5,879 nt of DNA from Caulobacteraceae bacterium (GTDB lineage Bacteria; Pseudomonadota; Alphaproteobacteria; Caulobacterales; Caulobacteraceae), in contig JADZBR010000214.1 in assembly GCA_020852035.1 (NCBI GenBank), forward strand, positions 1 to 5,879. Direction: 5' to 3'. A program made the position numbers and the translations under genes. This document shows, in pieces, positions 5,258-5,879 of this stretch (positions are counted from its first letter, which is position 1; the number at the start of each line of letters is the position of its first letter). Below the pieces are notes generated by a model. That model did no database searches, was not told the DNA's origin, and saw nothing but the letters and a program-made list of their open reading frames with translations.

Positions 5258-5286
5258 TTGAACGCCCGTTCGGAGTGGTCTAGAAC
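5258..5286 (+). promoter_or_regulatory. Promoter of the nuo operon
   Basis: TTGAACG (5258-5264) is followed after 14 bases by TCTAGAAC (5279-5286), which matches the -10 consensus GCTANAWC at all but the first position. The start would be near 5293, giving a leader of about 20 bases. The short palindrome GAACGCCCGTTC (5260-5271) overlaps the -35 element and could be an operator, though nothing identifies a binder. I found no equally convincing promoter on the minus strand for the divergent transporter gene. Confidence 0.6.
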
Positions 5287-5311
5287 CCGCCGCGACTCTC
5301 CCGAGGGCTGA

Positions 5312-5689
5312 ATGAACGCGTTCCTGCTCGAGTACCTGCCCATCGTGATCTTCCTGGGGATCGCGGCGGCGCTCGGTATTGGCTTCATCCTGGCCGCCGC
5401 CGTGCTGGCGCCGTCCAATCCCGACCCTGAGAAGAACTCGATCTACGAGTGCGGCTTCAACGCGTTCGATGACGCGCGCATGAAGTTCGACGTGCGCTTC
5501 TACCTGGTCTCGATCCTGTTCATCATCTTCGACCTGGAGGTGGCGTTCCTGTTCCCCTGGGCCGTGGCGCTGATGAAGCTGCCGGCGGAAGTGGGCCAGT
5601 TCGCCTTCTGGTCGATGATGACCTTCCTCGGCGTGCTCACCGTCGGCTTCATCTACGAATGGAAGAAGGGCGCGCTGGAATGGGAGTGA
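5312..5689 (+). CDS. nuoA: NADH-quinone oxidoreductase (complex I) subunit A
   Basis: NuoA is a small membrane subunit at the junction of the peripheral and membrane arms of the proton-pumping NADH dehydrogenase, beside the quinone channel. The product has 125 residues with three membrane segments, about 10-31, 62-84 and 96-116. The loop between segments one and two carries the family signature YECGF (45-49), followed by KFDVRFYLVSILFIIFDLEV (58-77). Acidic residues D74 and E76 lie in segment two, as in other NuoA/ND3 proteins. The start ATG at 5312 has GAGGG (5303-5307) upstream and follows the nuo promoter. It is the first gene of the operon, and its end overlaps nuoB by ten bases. Confidence 0.97.
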   Translation: MNAFLLEYLPIVIFLGIAAALGIGFILAAAVLAPSNPDPEKNSIYECGFNAFDDARMKFDVRFYLVSILFIIFDLEVAFLFPWAVALMKLPAEVGQFAFWSMMTFLGVLTVGFIYEWKKGALEWE

Positions 5690-5879
5690 TCCTGGACCCC
5701 AAGGGCGTGCCTTACGGCGCCGCCGGCCGCACTACGGTCGAAGGCTACGACCCGAAGACGCACGACCCTTACTTCGACCACGTCACCGACCAGCTGGCCG
5801 ACAAGGGCTATGTGACGGCGGCGCTGGACGACGTGATCACCTGGGCGCGCACCGGCTCGCTGATGTGGATGACCTTCGG
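5680..5879 (+). CDS. nuoB: NADH-quinone oxidoreductase subunit B, 5' part only
   Basis: NuoB belongs to the peripheral arm of complex I and carries the last iron-sulfur cluster (N2) before quinone. Only the first 66 codons lie in the window. They start MGVILDPKGVPYGAAGR and end WARTGSLMWMTF, the segment directly before the GLACC cluster-binding cysteines in this family, which would fall just past the window end. The ATG at 5680 overlaps the last ten bases of nuoA in another frame. GAAGAAGG (5662-5669) inside nuoA, ten bases upstream, is the likely ribosome-binding site. The N-terminal stretch of about 40 residues before the conserved core is of variable type. Identity is clear; completeness cannot be judged. 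Confidence 0.93.
   Translation, partial: MGVILDPKGVPYGAAGRTTVEGYDPKTHDPYFDHVTDQLADKGYVTAALDDVITWARTGSLMWMTF

Noticed and set aside
3578..5283. Very long open frames on both strands over the transporter gene (549 and 552 codons)
   Set aside because: Both are R/G/H-rich, low-complexity translations without membrane segments or motifs. The frame with AbgT landmarks is the real one.
5231..5286. Alphaproteobacterial LexA box (GTTC-N7-GTTC or GAAC-N7-GAAC) before nuoA
   Set aside because: Several GAAC/GTTC words are present, but none has the seven-base spacing in direct orientation.

Overview
The window is high-G+C chromosomal DNA, most likely from an alphaproteobacterium of the Caulobacterales (Caulobacter/Phenylobacterium type). 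Three things point there. Several promoters fit the Caulobacter housekeeping consensus TTGACGS-N10-14-GCTANAWC. The NuoA and NuoB sequences look alphaproteobacterial. An HU gene, tRNA-Val and tRNA-Asp lie shortly upstream of the nuo operon, an order I remember from Caulobacter relatives. The taxonomy rests on memory and on these motifs, not on a search.

Layout. Bases 1-52 hold a C-run and no gene. An HU-family nucleoid protein (113-385) has its own promoter and a strong intrinsic terminator (412-440). Next is a two-gene cassette: a membrane-anchored SPFH/Band-7 protein (516-1391) and a 62-residue ribbon-helix-helix protein (1397-1585). The cassette is preceded by two GATATC boxes 11 bp apart, which look like an operator for the small protein. 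A promoter overlapping the end of that gene leads into tRNA-Val(TAC) (1601-1677).

Directly at the 3' end of tRNA-Val is a compact module. It contains a hairpin repeat, a half copy, a second hairpin of the same architecture in inverted orientation, and a small GIY-YIG nuclease-domain gene (1770-2012) of visibly lower G+C (about 57% by hand count). The second hairpin would bury the Shine-Dalgarno sequence of the GIY-YIG gene, whose best start is a non-canonical CTG. This module is the least ordinary part of the window.

An aldo/keto reductase (2012-2935) starts on the last base of the GIY-YIG stop codon and has no ribosome-binding site of its own. A SnoaL/NTF2-fold protein (2997-3362) and tRNA-Asp(GTC) (3485-3561) follow. 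On the minus strand is a complete AbgT-family transporter (3610-5166). It diverges from the start of the respiratory complex I operon: promoter 5258-5286, nuoA 5312-5689, and nuoB from 5680, cut by the window end.

The genes are mostly independent housekeeping units. The functional groupings that the sequence supports are SPFH plus RHH, tRNA-Val plus the hairpin/GIY-YIG module, GIY-YIG coupled to the reductase, and nuoA-nuoB.
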